A stretch of 64,000 bases of DNA. Origin: Dendrosporobacter quercicolus (GTDB taxonomy: Bacteria; Bacillota; Negativicutes; DSM-1736; Dendrosporobacteraceae). The notes under the pieces are model-generated. The model was not told the origin of the DNA. It did no database searches and worked only from the letters and a program-made list of their open reading frames with translations. Location of the stretch: assembly GCF_900104455.1 (NCBI RefSeq), contig NZ_FNHB01000001.1, positions 1,043,959 through 1,107,958 on the forward strand, in the 5' to 3' direction. Below, piece by piece: positions 8,282 to 17,301 of the stretch. A program made the position numbers and the translations under genes. How positions within the stretch are numbered: position 1 is the first letter of the stretch; every line of letters starts with the position of its first letter.

Positions 8282-10018
8282 TTATCCGGACATGTGCTCT
8301 GATTGCAGGGCGACCATCCGGCGGTATGGCCCATCCTGTTGCAACAGTTTGTCAGGCGGTCCCGCCTGAACCACATAACCGCCATCCAGGACGATGATCT
8401 GATCGGCAGTGGCCACTGTTCGCATTCGGTGGGCAATCATCAGCACTGTTTTATCTTTAATCAGCGCGGTTAACGCCATTTGCAGCTTTGTCTCATTTTC
8501 CACGTCCAGGGAAGCGGTCGCTTCATCCAGTAAAATAACCGGCGCATTTTTTAATATGGCTCTGGCAATGGAAATACGCTGCCGCTCACCGCCGGACAGC
8601 AGCGAACCGTTTTCACCAATAACAGTATGGTAACCCTGGGGCAGCCGCTCAACAAACTCGTCACACAGGGACATTCTGGCGGCTTCCCTGACTTCTTCGT
8701 CAGTAGCGCTTCGTTTCCCCAGACGAATGTTTTCCAGAACGGTGTCGTTAAATAGGAGAACATCCTGAAAAACAATGGCATAATGCCGCAGCAGGGCTTC
8801 CGGATCGATTGCCGTTACATCGTGTCCGCCCAGCGTAATCCGACCGGAGGTAGCATCCCAAAAACGCGCCGCCAGTTTGGCCGCCGTGCTCTTGCCGCCA
8901 CCGGAAGGACCCACCAGTGCGGTCACTTCGCCCTGTCTCGCCACAAAAGAAACCTCTTGCAAAACCGGTTCATTTTCGTGATAGGCAAAAGCAACACGGT
9001 CAAACACGATATCGTAGCCTTGCAGCGTATGTCCGGTTTCCCCCGCCTGGACAGGCTGCGCCGCCAGCTCCTGCATCCGCTTAAGCGGAATTTCAACCAT
9101 AAAGATCTCAGCTATCTGAGATAAAGTTTGCGACAGCGGCTCGTACAATCTGGACGCCGCCACCAAGAAGACCAGGTAGGTCAACAGATCGGTCTTTCCC
9201 TCCAGCAGCAACTGGCCGCCTACCAGTACAACCGATGCCAGGCCCAGCCGCAGCACCGCCTGTGCGCCGGTGACCAGCGTCGCAGTGATCAGCTCGGAGT
9301 GAATCTGGGCCTGCTCCGCCTGGTCAAACTTTTCGTCCAAGTCCGCCAGATAGCGCTCCTTCATTACGCAAGCCTTGATATCCCGGATGGTTTCCAGGCA
9401 CTCTTGAATCCCGTCAGCGCAAAGTCTCTTGGCCTGATAATGACGGCGTTCCACCTTGTTTTGCCAATATTTCGAACCGATAATAAGCAGAAAGGCGACC
9501 GGAACAACCCATAACACGGCAAGGCCCATACGCCAATCGGCATATAAGAGACCGGCGGCGATAACCAGCGTGGACAGAATAGCCCCAAATAACTGGGGCA
9601 CGGCATGGGAAAAAGCATGCTCCAGCGCGGTGCAGTCCCCCATGATGGTATTGGTTACATCGGCCAGGTCCCTTTTTCCGAAAAAAGCCAAGGGCAGCCG
9701 GCGCAACGTTTCCGCCAGAGAAATTCGTCTGACAGCGCTTTCGGCGTAGGTGGCGAGAAAGATGCTGGAGTATTGTAAATAATGGCAGAAAAACAGTACA
9801 ATCCCTATAACGGCCGCTAAGAAAGCATAGGTCAGCGGACCGTGTTCCGGTAGTCCTTCCCCCATTAACGGCTTTAATAATTCATTCAGCAGCAGGATAA
9901 ACAATCCTACCGGCAGCATCAGACTGAAATTAACCAGAGCACTATACAAACTTCCTTTGCCTAGATCCCTCGCGCCTGTTTCAGTAAGGGCAAATTGTCG
10001 CTGAAAAAACTTAAGCAT
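8282..10018 (-). CDS. ABC half-transporter, siderophore type (IrtB/YbtP-Q-like), second of a pair
   Basis: A 578-residue fused ABC transporter half with about six membrane spans in residues 25-315 and a nucleotide-binding domain carrying Walker A GPSGGGKST at about 370, signature LSGGERQR at about 480 and the switch histidine in IAHRMRTVA. Pairs of this type next to AraC-type regulators include YbtPQ and IrtAB, exporter-fold proteins that import ferric siderophores. The true start is ATG 10018, which overlaps the previous gene by eight bases and has GGGAGG ten bases upstream; the open frame further upstream lies inside that gene. The Fur-like box before the AraC gene supports an iron role. 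Export of the molecule is the alternative. Confidence 0.82.
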   Translation of the reverse strand: MLKFFQRQFALTETGARDLGKGSLYSALVNFSLMLPVGLFILLLNELLKPLMGEGLPEHGPLTYAFLAAVIGIVLFFCHYLQYSSIFLATYAESAVRRISLAETLRRLPLAFFGKRDLADVTNTIMGDCTALEHAFSHAVPQLFGAILSTLVIAAGLLYADWRMGLAVLWVVPVAFLLIIGSKYWQNKVERRHYQAKRLCADGIQECLETIRDIKACVMKERYLADLDEKFDQAEQAQIHSELITATLVTGAQAVLRLGLASVVLVGGQLLLEGKTDLLTYLVFLVAASRLYEPLSQTLSQIAEIFMVEIPLKRMQELAAQPVQAGETGHTLQGYDIVFDRVAFAYHENEPVLQEVSFVARQGEVTALVGPSGGGKSTAAKLAARFWDATSGRITLGGHDVTAIDPEALLRHYAIVFQDVLLFNDTVLENIRLGKRSATDEEVREAARMSLCDEFVERLPQGYHTVIGENGSLLSGGERQRISIARAILKNAPVILLDEATASLDVENETKLQMALTALIKDKTVLMIAHRMRTVATADQIIVLDGGYVVQAGPPDKLLQQDGPYRRMVALQSEHMSG

Positions 10019-11801
10019 GATTTTCCCGCCTCCCGACCTTCCATGAAGTGGCTGTTTGATATTCCTGCCACATACCGGCATACACCCCTTGCCGGCTGAG
10101 AAGCTGCTCGTGCGTACCCGACTCCACAATCCCGCCCTGCTGCAGGACGGCGATGCAGTCAACCTGCCTGACGGAAGAAAGCCGGTGAGCAATCACCAGT
10201 ACCGTTTTTCCTTGGGTCAGGTGGGTTAAGGCCCGCTGTATCTGGTGTTCGTTTTCCGGATCGGCAAAAGCAGTGGCTTCATCAAGCACAATGACAGGCG
10301 CGTCCTTTACGATAGCCCGCGCCAGGGCAATCCGCTGCTGTTCCCCGCCGGAAAGATACACGCCGCCGCGCCCCACCACCGTATCCAGACCCTGGGGCAG
10401 CTTTGCCAGAATATCGTCGCACTGGGCCAAATGCGCCGCGCGAAGCACTTCGTCCCGGCTGGCCTCCGGTTTGGCGGCCCGGATATTGTCCAGCAGGCTG
10501 GCCTTGAACAACCTGGTATTTTGAAAAACAAAGGCAATTTGCCGCAGCAGCTCTGCTTCTGGAAAGTCCCGGACATCCACGCCGCCGAGCTTCACACTGC
10601 CCGCCTGCACGTCCCAAAAACGCGGTACCAGGCTGGCCAGAGTTGTTTTCCCTCCGCCTGAAGGGCCGACCAGCGCGTAGGTCTTCCCCGGCGGCACAGT
10701 AAGACTAACCTTTCGAAGGGCCGGCTCGGATTTTCCCGGATAGGCAAAGGTGACCTGATCAAAACAAATGCCGGTATGCCGCAAAGCCCCGGACCGGCGC
10801 CCCGCCGCCAACGGCTGTGTCCGCAGGACAGCGTCCATCCGGTCGACCGCCTCCTGCGCGGCCATAACGCTTTCCCCAACATACATGATTTTGCTCATCA
10901 TGGTCGTACCCACCGGAATAAACAGCATGTAAAAAATAAGATCCAACAGGAAGCGTTTGTAGTCGGGCGCCGTTGCGATCAATAACAGTCCCACAGGCAG
11001 CAACAACAGGGAAGGCGCGTGTATGGTGATCATAAACCCGATAAGCGGCACTCGGCAGGTCAGGGCAAATTCCGAGGCAAACTGCCAGTAATGATTGATC
11101 GACTCACGAAAATCTTTGAAAGAATGCACCGTTTGCTGAAACACCTTGACCACCGGAATGCTTCTGACATATTCCACAGCAGCCGTGTTCATCGTTTCCA
11201 GAGCATTCAGATATTGATGCATGGCATGACTCTGTTCGCCGCCCATCATCCGCTGCAGGAAAACCAGACTGAGCAGCAGGGGCGCCAGACAAACCAGTCC
11301 CAGCCGCCAGTCGAAGGTGAAAAAAACTGCCAGAATCGCCAGCGGCATAACTGCAGCGCCGGCCAGGTCCGGCAGTTGATGGGCTAAGAAGGCATGCGTC
11401 AGCCCGACATTATCATCAATAATCTTCCGCAGCTTGCCGCTGGCATTGGCGTTAAAATAGCCCAGCGGCGCATCCATAATAGCCCGTATAGCAGCTTTAC
11501 GCATGTTTTTCTCCACCCGGAAGGCGGCGAAATGTGAGCACAACAGTGAAGCAAAATAGCAGGCAATACTGGCAAGGGCAAAGCCCACGGCCATCCAGCC
11601 GAACCGGACAATCCCCGCTGCCCGGGAAAAATCAGGCAGAACACCAAAGAGTTCCCGGATTACCAGCCATATGCAGAGAAAGGGACCAATTGACAATACG
11701 GAGCTAAGACCGGCTAAAATCCAGGACCATATGAGCAGTGTCCGGTAACTCCCTGCAAAGAGAAGCAAAGCGGCAAACAAGGATTTTTTTTGAACATCCA
11801 C
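10011..11801 (-). CDS. ABC half-transporter, siderophore type (IrtA/YbtP-Q-like), first of a pair
   Basis: A 596-residue half-transporter. The membrane domain spans about residues 20-310, and the ATPase domain has GPSGGGKTT, the signature LSGGEQQR, DEATAFADPE after Walker B, and AHRLSS. It should form a heterodimer with the product of the overlapping downstream gene, because both are fused halves and share one transcript. The start is GTG 11801 with AGGAGGG seven bases before it. The N-terminus has no siderophore-interaction (SIP) domain of the kind found in mycobacterial IrtA, so the match is closer to YbtP/YbtQ. The substrate is unknown. Regulation is probably by the AraC protein encoded upstream through the repeats at 11886-11942. 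Confidence 0.82.
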   Translation of the reverse strand: MDVQKKSLFAALLLFAGSYRTLLIWSWILAGLSSVLSIGPFLCIWLVIRELFGVLPDFSRAAGIVRFGWMAVGFALASIACYFASLLCSHFAAFRVEKNMRKAAIRAIMDAPLGYFNANASGKLRKIIDDNVGLTHAFLAHQLPDLAGAAVMPLAILAVFFTFDWRLGLVCLAPLLLSLVFLQRMMGGEQSHAMHQYLNALETMNTAAVEYVRSIPVVKVFQQTVHSFKDFRESINHYWQFASEFALTCRVPLIGFMITIHAPSLLLLPVGLLLIATAPDYKRFLLDLIFYMLFIPVGTTMMSKIMYVGESVMAAQEAVDRMDAVLRTQPLAAGRRSGALRHTGICFDQVTFAYPGKSEPALRKVSLTVPPGKTYALVGPSGGGKTTLASLVPRFWDVQAGSVKLGGVDVRDFPEAELLRQIAFVFQNTRLFKASLLDNIRAAKPEASRDEVLRAAHLAQCDDILAKLPQGLDTVVGRGGVYLSGGEQQRIALARAIVKDAPVIVLDEATAFADPENEHQIQRALTHLTQGKTVLVIAHRLSSVRQVDCIAVLQQGGIVESGTHEQLLSRQGVYAGMWQEYQTATSWKVGRRENHA

Positions 11802-11885
11802 AGGTTATCCCTCCTAAAGAGCGGCAGACCTGCAGCGGGGCGAGCGTCAAAAAGCGCGACTGTTTCCTATCTTTCGGTAAAAAAA

Positions 11886-11942
11886 CAGAAGTCCGCCGCA
11901 AAACTGCAACTGACTTCTATTGTACAGAATATACCGCAAAAC
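11886..11942 (-). promoter_or_regulatory. Direct repeats and -10 element before the ABC pair: candidate AraC-type operator
   Basis: CAGAA-N5-CCGCAAAAC at 11886-11904 and CAGAA-N4-CCGCAAAAC at 11925-11942 are direct repeats 39 bases apart (plus-strand reading). On the minus strand the second copy fills the spacer upstream of a TACAAT -10 box at 11924-11919, and no good -35 is present. This layout is what an AraC-activated promoter would show. The regulator is encoded just upstream. Motif evidence only. Confidence 0.5.
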
Positions 11943-11977
11943 CGACACTCCGTCCCCACAGATTTGGCTCCATTTGA

Positions 11978-12934
11978 TCAGTGCGATTTCCGGTAAACCG
12001 AAGGAGCAACCTGCATGACCGACTTAAAGGCGCTGGCAAATTTGCTGGAATTCGCATAACCGACCTGTCCGGCGATCGCGGTGATGCTATCCTGCGACTG
12101 CAGCAGCATGGCGGCTGCCGCCTGCATTCGATATATCCGGACGTAGGCATAGATAGACACACCGTAAACTGCCTTGAAGCAGGCATTCATTGCGGTAAGT
12201 GATATATCGAACCGCTGTGACAATTCCCCCAGAGTGAAATGCTGCTCCATATGCTGCGTAACCAATTGCTGGATCGACTTAATCTTATTGACCTGGCTTT
12301 TGGGAAAATACGGCCGCTCCTCCGCCTGGAACGAAGCGTCTATGACGCTGAGAAAAAGCAGCAATTCCAGCACCTTGAGTTTAAAATAGCCCAACTTTAC
12401 CGTATCAGGAATGGTATAAAGCTCTGAAAAAATATGTTCAATCGAGTCCTTCGCCCGGATAATGAAGCAGCTGCCGCCGCCGCATAGTTTCTCACGCAGT
12501 GCGTACAGATCAATCGAAATATCCTGCAACAGGCTGGAAATCATGCCGTCCGCCTCCTCCAGTTCGATTAAAATGGAGACGCCGTGATAGTGTTCCAACG
12601 GAAAAGAGGCGTAAACAACCCGATTATTTGCCGCCATATTGACTGCCAGATCGCCTTGCTGCAGATAGGTGTACATACCGCTAAGAAACTCGCATTCGAA
12701 CCGGCCTTCACGGCAGTGGTTGATTTCCAGGATATTCTGATCCCAGATCAGGTTCTCCGGGCATGTGCTCATGTAAAAATCATTATAGGCCAGACGAATT
12801 CCGGGGAAAACCTGATAGCTGGTAATACGCCCGGTGCCGTCGGCGTTTTTCAGTTCATAAACGGTACAGCCTTCCGACGCCCCGCTGATTTTCACATCCG
12901 TATAATCTATAGCTTTGTCCTGCTTCTGCTTCAT
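11978..12934 (-). CDS. AraC-family transcriptional regulator of the siderophore ABC pair
   Basis: A 318-residue regulator with a variable N-terminal sensor part and a C-terminal double helix-turn-helix of about 100 residues (FTLGELSQRFDIS and the second helix pair DSITAIAGQVGYANSSKFASA). The second motif and the ending APSVYRKSH are typical of the AraC family. Members adjacent to siderophore transporters (YbtA, PchR) respond to the ferric siderophore and activate uptake genes. ATG 12934 has a weak GGTGATGG site. The gene lies 176 bases upstream of the ABC pair on the same strand and is preceded by a Fur-like box, which gives a two-tier iron circuit. The ligand is inferred from context. Confidence 0.88.
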   Translation of the reverse strand: MKQKQDKAIDYTDVKISGASEGCTVYELKNADGTGRITSYQVFPGIRLAYNDFYMSTCPENLIWDQNILEINHCREGRFECEFLSGMYTYLQQGDLAVNMAANNRVVYASFPLEHYHGVSILIELEEADGMISSLLQDISIDLYALREKLCGGGSCFIIRAKDSIEHIFSELYTIPDTVKLGYFKLKVLELLLFLSVIDASFQAEERPYFPKSQVNKIKSIQQLVTQHMEQHFTLGELSQRFDISLTAMNACFKAVYGVSIYAYVRIYRMQAAAAMLLQSQDSITAIAGQVGYANSSKFASAFKSVMQVAPSVYRKSH

Positions 12935-12951
12935 GCCATCACCCGCTTATT

Positions 12952-12970
12952 GATAATGGTAATCAATTAT
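12952..12970. promoter_or_regulatory. Fur-box-like site upstream of the AraC gene
   Basis: GATAATGGTAATCAATTAT matches the 19-base consensus GATAATGATAATCATTATC at 14 positions by eye. It begins 18 bases before the AraC start codon, where a repressor would block transcription. Similar sites precede the TonB receptor and the right-end siderophore operon. Confidence 0.6.
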
Positions 12971-13132
12971 ATCATAAGCAATGAAATTGATTTTGTAAAG
13001 TTAAACCCGATTAGACCTATTTTAGTATCGTGCCTGCAGTTTTAAATTTCACAGCATTGCTGTTAATATATTTTATTAAGATACCACTTGGACGGATAGA
13101 TGAATTACCAGTGAGGTTTTCTTAGACAAGAA

Positions 13133-13173
13133 AAGCCTAAACTTGCCTCCCGCTGTGAAACAAGTTTAGGCTT
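13133..13173 (-). terminator. Intrinsic terminator of the lipoprotein esterase gene
   Basis: AAGCCTAAACTTG (13133-13145) pairs with CAAGTTTAGGCTT (13161-13173). On the minus strand the stem is followed by TTTTCTTG. It lies about 90 bases after the stop of the esterase gene and is the only strong hairpin there. Confidence 0.7.
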
Positions 13174-13260
13174 ATATCTATTTTAAAATAAGAAATGCTA
13201 TACGCGCTGGTTAATTAAGGGCGATTTGCCTGAAAAATTGCCGCATGCCCGGAACAAGCC

Positions 13261-14619
13261 TCACTGCTTCACTTGTTTGAACAGCCACTCCCTCACACCT
13301 GCAATCGTATAGGCATACTGCCAGGTATACCTATGGCTTCCGTTCCTGAAAACCGTATAATTGATGTTGCCGCCCTCAGCAAGCATGGCGTTCACATTGC
13401 TCGTCAATTCCGACGCGTCGGCTTCGGCGGACCAGGTTGCCTTGCTGACCACAGCTCCCCGGGCCTTCAAAGCTTCGGTTATGGCGTCCATTCCCGGCTT
13501 AGCCTTGTTGTCACCCTCGGAAACGATAATCCACAGGTTGTCCTTCGCCATCGGCGCTACTTTACCCGCATCCCATTGGCAGGCGACCAGCAGCGAGGCC
13601 GCAAACATGTCCGGATACTTGATGTCCATCGCGATGGAGGTCATTCCGCCCATCGACTGGCCGGTGTTGTAGATGCGGTTGGTATCGATACTGTATTGTT
13701 TGGTCAGTTCCTTGATGAGATTCACCGTGATGTCCATTTGTTCGGTTGTCTCGGAATTGTCATCGGCGATCACAGAGGTGTATTGAGGTGCAACCACAAA
13801 GCACTCATTCTTTGCCTGCTCTGAGGGGAAGGCCCAGATGACAGCACCCAAGCCCTGCGTCAGCGTCTTCACGGGGTTATTGCTGACAACGCCGGCGTCA
13901 TGCATAAACAGCACCAGCGGATACTTCTTGGACGGATCATAATTTTTCGGCACATACAGGTTGTACATCAGTTTTTCATTATTGTAGTTCGGGTCGGTAT
14001 AAACAAGCTGCTTGAAATCCTCTACCACCAGATTGATATTCTTGCTGTTCGTCATTACGCGGGGGTCCGCCTTGTAGGTTTGTCCGTCTTCTGTCGCGAT
14101 GTCGCCGCTCTGCGTTACATTGACGGTCAAGGGTGTGCTTTCGGCTGAATCGGTTGCTGCGGAACCCAATTGGGGACCACCGCCGCCCTGGGGCCGATTG
14201 GCATTATGTGAAGACTCCTGCGCAGCATTTCTTGGTTCATTGCCGGTACTGTTCCCTCGCCCGGCACCGTTGCCATTCGTCATTGTATCGGGCGTAATGG
14301 CCGTTGAGAGTTCTACAATGACATACTGGCCATTTACGCCCTGCGAGGCCTTTGCCGCCGCGGTATTGGCGTACACCTTCGTGACATTCTTGCCTTCGAC
14401 CGCGAAGTCCGCGGTTTTCAGCTTGGATGTATCGACCGCTTTGTCGTATTCCAGCACTACAGCACTTACTTTTTGCCCATCCCCAAACACCTCAGTAATT
14501 GCTGTGACGCTTTTTATAGGTTGACTATCCACCGTTTGTTCCTTAGCTGCAGATGTACATCCATTGATCACCATGCCAAGCATTAATAAAAGCGCTAATC
14601 CTGCTAATATTTTTTTCAT
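13261..14619 (-). CDS. Secreted lipoprotein with N-terminal accessory domain and alpha/beta-hydrolase (esterase) domain
   Basis: A 452-residue protein with a lipoprotein signal (MVINGC, lipidated Cys21), a region of about 180 residues rich in Ser/Gly/Asn that probably forms an Ig-like N-terminal module, and a PHB-depolymerase/esterase-type hydrolase domain. The nucleophile is Ser322 in GQSMGG; SEGD at about 367 and HRYTW near 429 supply a plausible acid and base. Such Ig-esterase proteins act on extracellular esters; the substrate is unknown. The start is ATG 14619 with AAGGAG eight bases upstream, because the signal peptide begins there. It stands alone with its own terminator, and its position between iron genes and a reductase gives no firm hint. 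Confidence 0.82.
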   Translation of the reverse strand: MKKILAGLALLLMLGMVINGCTSAAKEQTVDSQPIKSVTAITEVFGDGQKVSAVVLEYDKAVDTSKLKTADFAVEGKNVTKVYANTAAAKASQGVNGQYVIVELSTAITPDTMTNGNGAGRGNSTGNEPRNAAQESSHNANRPQGGGGPQLGSAATDSAESTPLTVNVTQSGDIATEDGQTYKADPRVMTNSKNINLVVEDFKQLVYTDPNYNNEKLMYNLYVPKNYDPSKKYPLVLFMHDAGVVSNNPVKTLTQGLGAVIWAFPSEQAKNECFVVAPQYTSVIADDNSETTEQMDITVNLIKELTKQYSIDTNRIYNTGQSMGGMTSIAMDIKYPDMFAASLLVACQWDAGKVAPMAKDNLWIIVSEGDNKAKPGMDAITEALKARGAVVSKATWSAEADASELTSNVNAMLAEGGNINYTVFRNGSHRYTWQYAYTIAGVREWLFKQVKQ

Positions 14620-15075
14620 GTCGTTTTCTCCTTTATTTTTCACAACGTGCTTTACATCCGTTCGGACTTATTTTAACACTGGTTTTTATAAATATGTACA
14701 GATGGGGCAGCCATAAGCAGATATATCGCAATACCGCATCGACATATTTTTATAGCACGATACCATAAAATAAATGAAAGTACACTGGTTATTATAGCAT
14801 AACAGGCAATTAAAACCAATTACCGGGCTAATATTTGGAAATAATTTGTCGGATAGACAGCCTTTTTCTGAAGGATAAAGGGCAACAGAGAACAGTGCTT
14901 GTAATGATCCCAGTTGATGTAGCTGTTGTAAATTCAACTCCGTATAACATAAATACCTAGATAAAAAACCAAAGAAAGCCTGTAAAAACAAAATAACAAG
15001 CTTTCTTTAACGGAATTGTTCTTTTGTCGCTGCAGTATAGCATCAGGATACGGTTGTGCATTAGTCAAGACTGTA
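14620..15075. other. Intergenic stretch without a recognised gene
   Basis: About 450 A+T-rich bases upstream of the esterase gene. An open frame of about 100 codons on the minus strand (14991-14686) has no recognisable features, no convincing ribosome site and an odd cysteine-rich composition, so it is not called. Confidence 0.5.
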
Positions 15076-15142
15076 CCATATTTTCCCACAGCCCTCAAAT
15101 CCGGCCCCGCCTGGCTTCAAGGGCTGTGTTCTCTTTTCAGCA
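15076..15142 (+). repeat. Dispersed hairpin repeat, copy 1
   Basis: CACAGCCCT (15087-15095) pairs with AGGGCTGTG (15120-15128) around a CGGCCCCGCCTGGCTTC loop. The whole 67-base unit, from the CATATTT-like left edge to CTTTTCAGCAG on the right, recurs at 28226-28290 with about the same length and order. In plus orientation a T-rich stretch follows the stem, which looks like a terminator, yet here the adjacent gene is on the other strand. Confidence 0.65.
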
Positions 15143-15156
15143 GAGTAGTCATCTGA

Positions 15157-17088
15157 TCAGCTGGTTAAACCAGCCGCAAAACCTTCGTTTGAAGCCTGAA
15201 TCGCCTGTCGCGCCTTTACCGCATCGCCGACTATGGAAATCACACAGACATCCTTCAGTTCTTCCGCCAGCGGACAATAGGATTTAGTACCGATTGCCAA
15301 TACAATGGTGTCACAAGGAAATAGTGTGATATCATCGCCCTGTTTAAGCAAAGCGCCTTCATTAGTTGCACCGGCAATGCTGGTTCCGGTCATGATCTCG
15401 ACATAACAGCGGCGCAGACAGTCCTTCAGATCATCACGAATGCCCGCTTCCATGTCCATGGCAATCGCATCCCGCATTTCCACGAGAGTGACCTTTGACT
15501 TACACTGCATCCCCAGATACGCTGCAGTTTCCGAGCCGACCATTCCGCCGCCGACAACCAGGACAGTCATCCCTGTGTCCGACTTTCCAAGCAGAACATC
15601 TTCCGCCAATACGACGTTTTTATTGTGAATACCTGGAACATTAGGGATAACCGGTTGCGCACCGCTGGCGAGGATAACCTTATCCGGTTTAACTTTTTTT
15701 ACCATTTCGGCAGTCAATTCCGTATTGAGGTGAAGGGTAATGTTCTTATATTTCTTTATTTCACGGTACAGCCAAGCCGTATAGGTTGCGAACTCGCCTT
15801 TGTAGGGGGGATACGACGCAGAAATAAACTGTCCGCCCACCGTGTTCTGCTTCTCAAAGATTTCGATGCGGTGTCCTTTGATCGCCGCGGCCCGCGCGGC
15901 TTCCATGCCGCCAATACCGGCTCCTGCCACGAAAATCGTTTTGCTTTTTTCCGATTTGCTGTAATCGTACTCGTATTCGTGCCCCAATTCGGGATTGACA
16001 AGGCAGTAGACTGGTACCCCTTGATAGGTAGAGGCCGTACAACCTTGCAGACATCCAATACAATGGCGGATATCATTATTCGCTCCGGCCTTCGCTTTAT
16101 TGGGCCAGTGGGGGTCTGCCAGGGAGGCACGTCCCATAGCAACAAAATCTGCCTTTCCCGAGACAATAATATCCTCCGCCATAGCGGGCTCCGCCACCCG
16201 GCCTACAGTAATCACCGGAATTTTCAAGAAGGTTTTCGCTTCTGCTGCAAAATCCATATTCCAGCCGTGCTGCTGAAAAAAAGATGCCACAATTCCCACT
16301 GAGGAGCGGACACCATACATGCCGTTGGATAAATGGATTACATCGGCGCCCATTTCCTCAATATCCATCAGCATCTGGCGGCTCTCAAACATTCGTCGTC
16401 CGCCTTCGGAGTTTTCCTGCGCCGAAAAGCGTACGGAAATCGGGAAATTATCGCCAACCTTTTGCCGGACTTCTTCCATGATCTCCTTCAGAAAACGCAT
16501 TCTATTCTCATAGGTTCCACCATATTCGTCTATCCGGTGGTTACAGTTGGGCGATAAAAACTCATGAACCAGGTACCCATGCGCTGCATGGATTTCAATT
16601 CCGTCAAAACCGGCTTTTTTTGCGTTCAGGGCGGTTATACCAAAATCGTTTACCAACTGTTTGATTTCATCAACTGTTAGTTCATGAGGGATTTCCTTAT
16701 TCCAGGGGCAGGGGACAGGAGAACAGGACACAGGCTTCACATTGCCGTTGACATTGTGATTCGCCTGCCGTCCGGCATGGTATATCTGACAAAAAACCTT
16801 CGTACCATACTGATGGATGATATCTGTAAACTTCTTATGGCCGGGAATCTGTAATTCATCGTACAGTGCGGCTACCGCCGGATAGCCTGCGGCATGTTCA
16901 TTAATCCGATAGTCCTCTGTAATAATCAGGCCCCAACCACCCTTTGCCTTTTCCTCATGATACTTGATATACTGCTCGGTTGCGGTTCCATCAGGACACA
17001 TGTTGGCGACCATGGCCGGCACAACCAGCCTGTTAGGAATTTCACAATCACCGATACGGAACGGCGTAAATATCTTTTCTGCTTTCAC
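15157..17088 (-). CDS. NADH:flavin oxidoreductase, Old Yellow Enzyme/2,4-dienoyl-CoA reductase family
   Basis: A 643-residue three-domain flavoenzyme. Residues 1-340 form the OYE-type FMN barrel (start KIFTPFRIGDCEIPNRLVVP, and HAAHGYLVHEFLSP near the active site). A [4Fe-4S] cysteine cluster follows (CIGCLQGCTA and a fourth Cys in PVYC). The C-terminal half binds FAD and NAD(P)H (VAGAGIGGMEAARAAA and VVGGGMVGSETAAYLG). The length matches FadH and BaiCD-type enoate reductases, which reduce activated C=C bonds. The GTG start at 17088 has AGGAGG eight bases upstream. The gene is divergent from a MerR regulator, and its promoter has the 19-base spacer of MerR-activated genes, so it probably answers to an electrophile or drug. 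Confidence 0.88.
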   Translation of the reverse strand: MKAEKIFTPFRIGDCEIPNRLVVPAMVANMCPDGTATEQYIKYHEEKAKGGWGLIITEDYRINEHAAGYPAVAALYDELQIPGHKKFTDIIHQYGTKVFCQIYHAGRQANHNVNGNVKPVSCSPVPCPWNKEIPHELTVDEIKQLVNDFGITALNAKKAGFDGIEIHAAHGYLVHEFLSPNCNHRIDEYGGTYENRMRFLKEIMEEVRQKVGDNFPISVRFSAQENSEGGRRMFESRQMLMDIEEMGADVIHLSNGMYGVRSSVGIVASFFQQHGWNMDFAAEAKTFLKIPVITVGRVAEPAMAEDIIVSGKADFVAMGRASLADPHWPNKAKAGANNDIRHCIGCLQGCTASTYQGVPVYCLVNPELGHEYEYDYSKSEKSKTIFVAGAGIGGMEAARAAAIKGHRIEIFEKQNTVGGQFISASYPPYKGEFATYTAWLYREIKKYKNITLHLNTELTAEMVKKVKPDKVILASGAQPVIPNVPGIHNKNVVLAEDVLLGKSDTGMTVLVVGGGMVGSETAAYLGMQCKSKVTLVEMRDAIAMDMEAGIRDDLKDCLRRCYVEIMTGTSIAGATNEGALLKQGDDITLFPCDTIVLAIGTKSYCPLAEELKDVCVISIVGDAVKARQAIQASNEGFAAGLTS

Positions 17089-17131
17089 TACGTTTTCCTC
17101 CTCTCAAATTTGCAAAATATTGATTGATAAA

Positions 17132-17162
17132 AGCATATACCCTCTATATCATAGAGGGTCAA
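17132..17162 (-). promoter_or_regulatory. MerR-type promoter/operator with 19-bp spacer driving the OYE reductase
   Basis: On the minus strand TTGACC (17162-17157) and TATGCT (17137-17132) are separated by 19 bases. The spacer is filled by the palindrome ACCCTCTA-N5-TAGAGGGT (17139-17159). Overlong spacers with a central dyad are the mark of promoters that MerR proteins twist into an active form. The regulator gene is divergent and adjacent. Confidence 0.8.
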
Positions 17163-17209
17163 GTTATTTTTTTAACAATAATCTTCAGGAATTATTGGGA
17201 AACTCCCTT

Positions 17210-17232
17210 CTTTATTGTATAATACAATAAAG
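17210..17232. promoter_or_regulatory. Perfect 23-bp palindrome in the OYE/MerR intergenic region
   Basis: The sequence CTTTATTGTAT-A-ATACAATAAAG is an exact palindrome. It contains TATAAT and may be both a -10 region and a binding site for a second regulator. It lies about 70 bases before the merR start codon. No protein can be assigned to it. Confidence 0.5.
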
Positions 17233-17248
17233 AAAACAATAATTAACA

Positions 17249-17277
17249 TTAAACCCTACATATATGATAGAGTTTAA
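17249..17277 (+). promoter_or_regulatory. Second dyad before the MerR gene, possible autoregulatory site
   Basis: TTAAACCCTA and TAGAGTTTAA flank a nine-base centre, with a single mismatch. The CCCTA/TAGAG halves resemble those of the OYE operator at 17139-17159. It ends 25 bases before the merR start, consistent with autoregulation. Confidence 0.5.
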
Positions 17278-17301
17278 TGTTACGGAGGCTTTCCAAAGTG
17301 T

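Noticed and set aside
8250..10192. Longer N-terminus of the second IrtAB-like half-transporter
   Set aside because: The extra residues fall inside the previous gene; ATG 10018 has a ribosome site and fits the family N-terminus.
13273..13824. Long plus-strand frame opposite the esterase gene
   Set aside because: Antisense shadow of a gene with clear catalytic motifs; no ribosome site.
14686..14991. Open frame of about 100 codons, minus strand
   Set aside because: No ribosome site, no family features, A+T-rich intergenic composition.
15625..16302. Long plus-strand frame opposite the OYE reductase gene
   Set aside because: Antisense shadow; the minus-strand protein is complete with flavin and Fe-S motifs.
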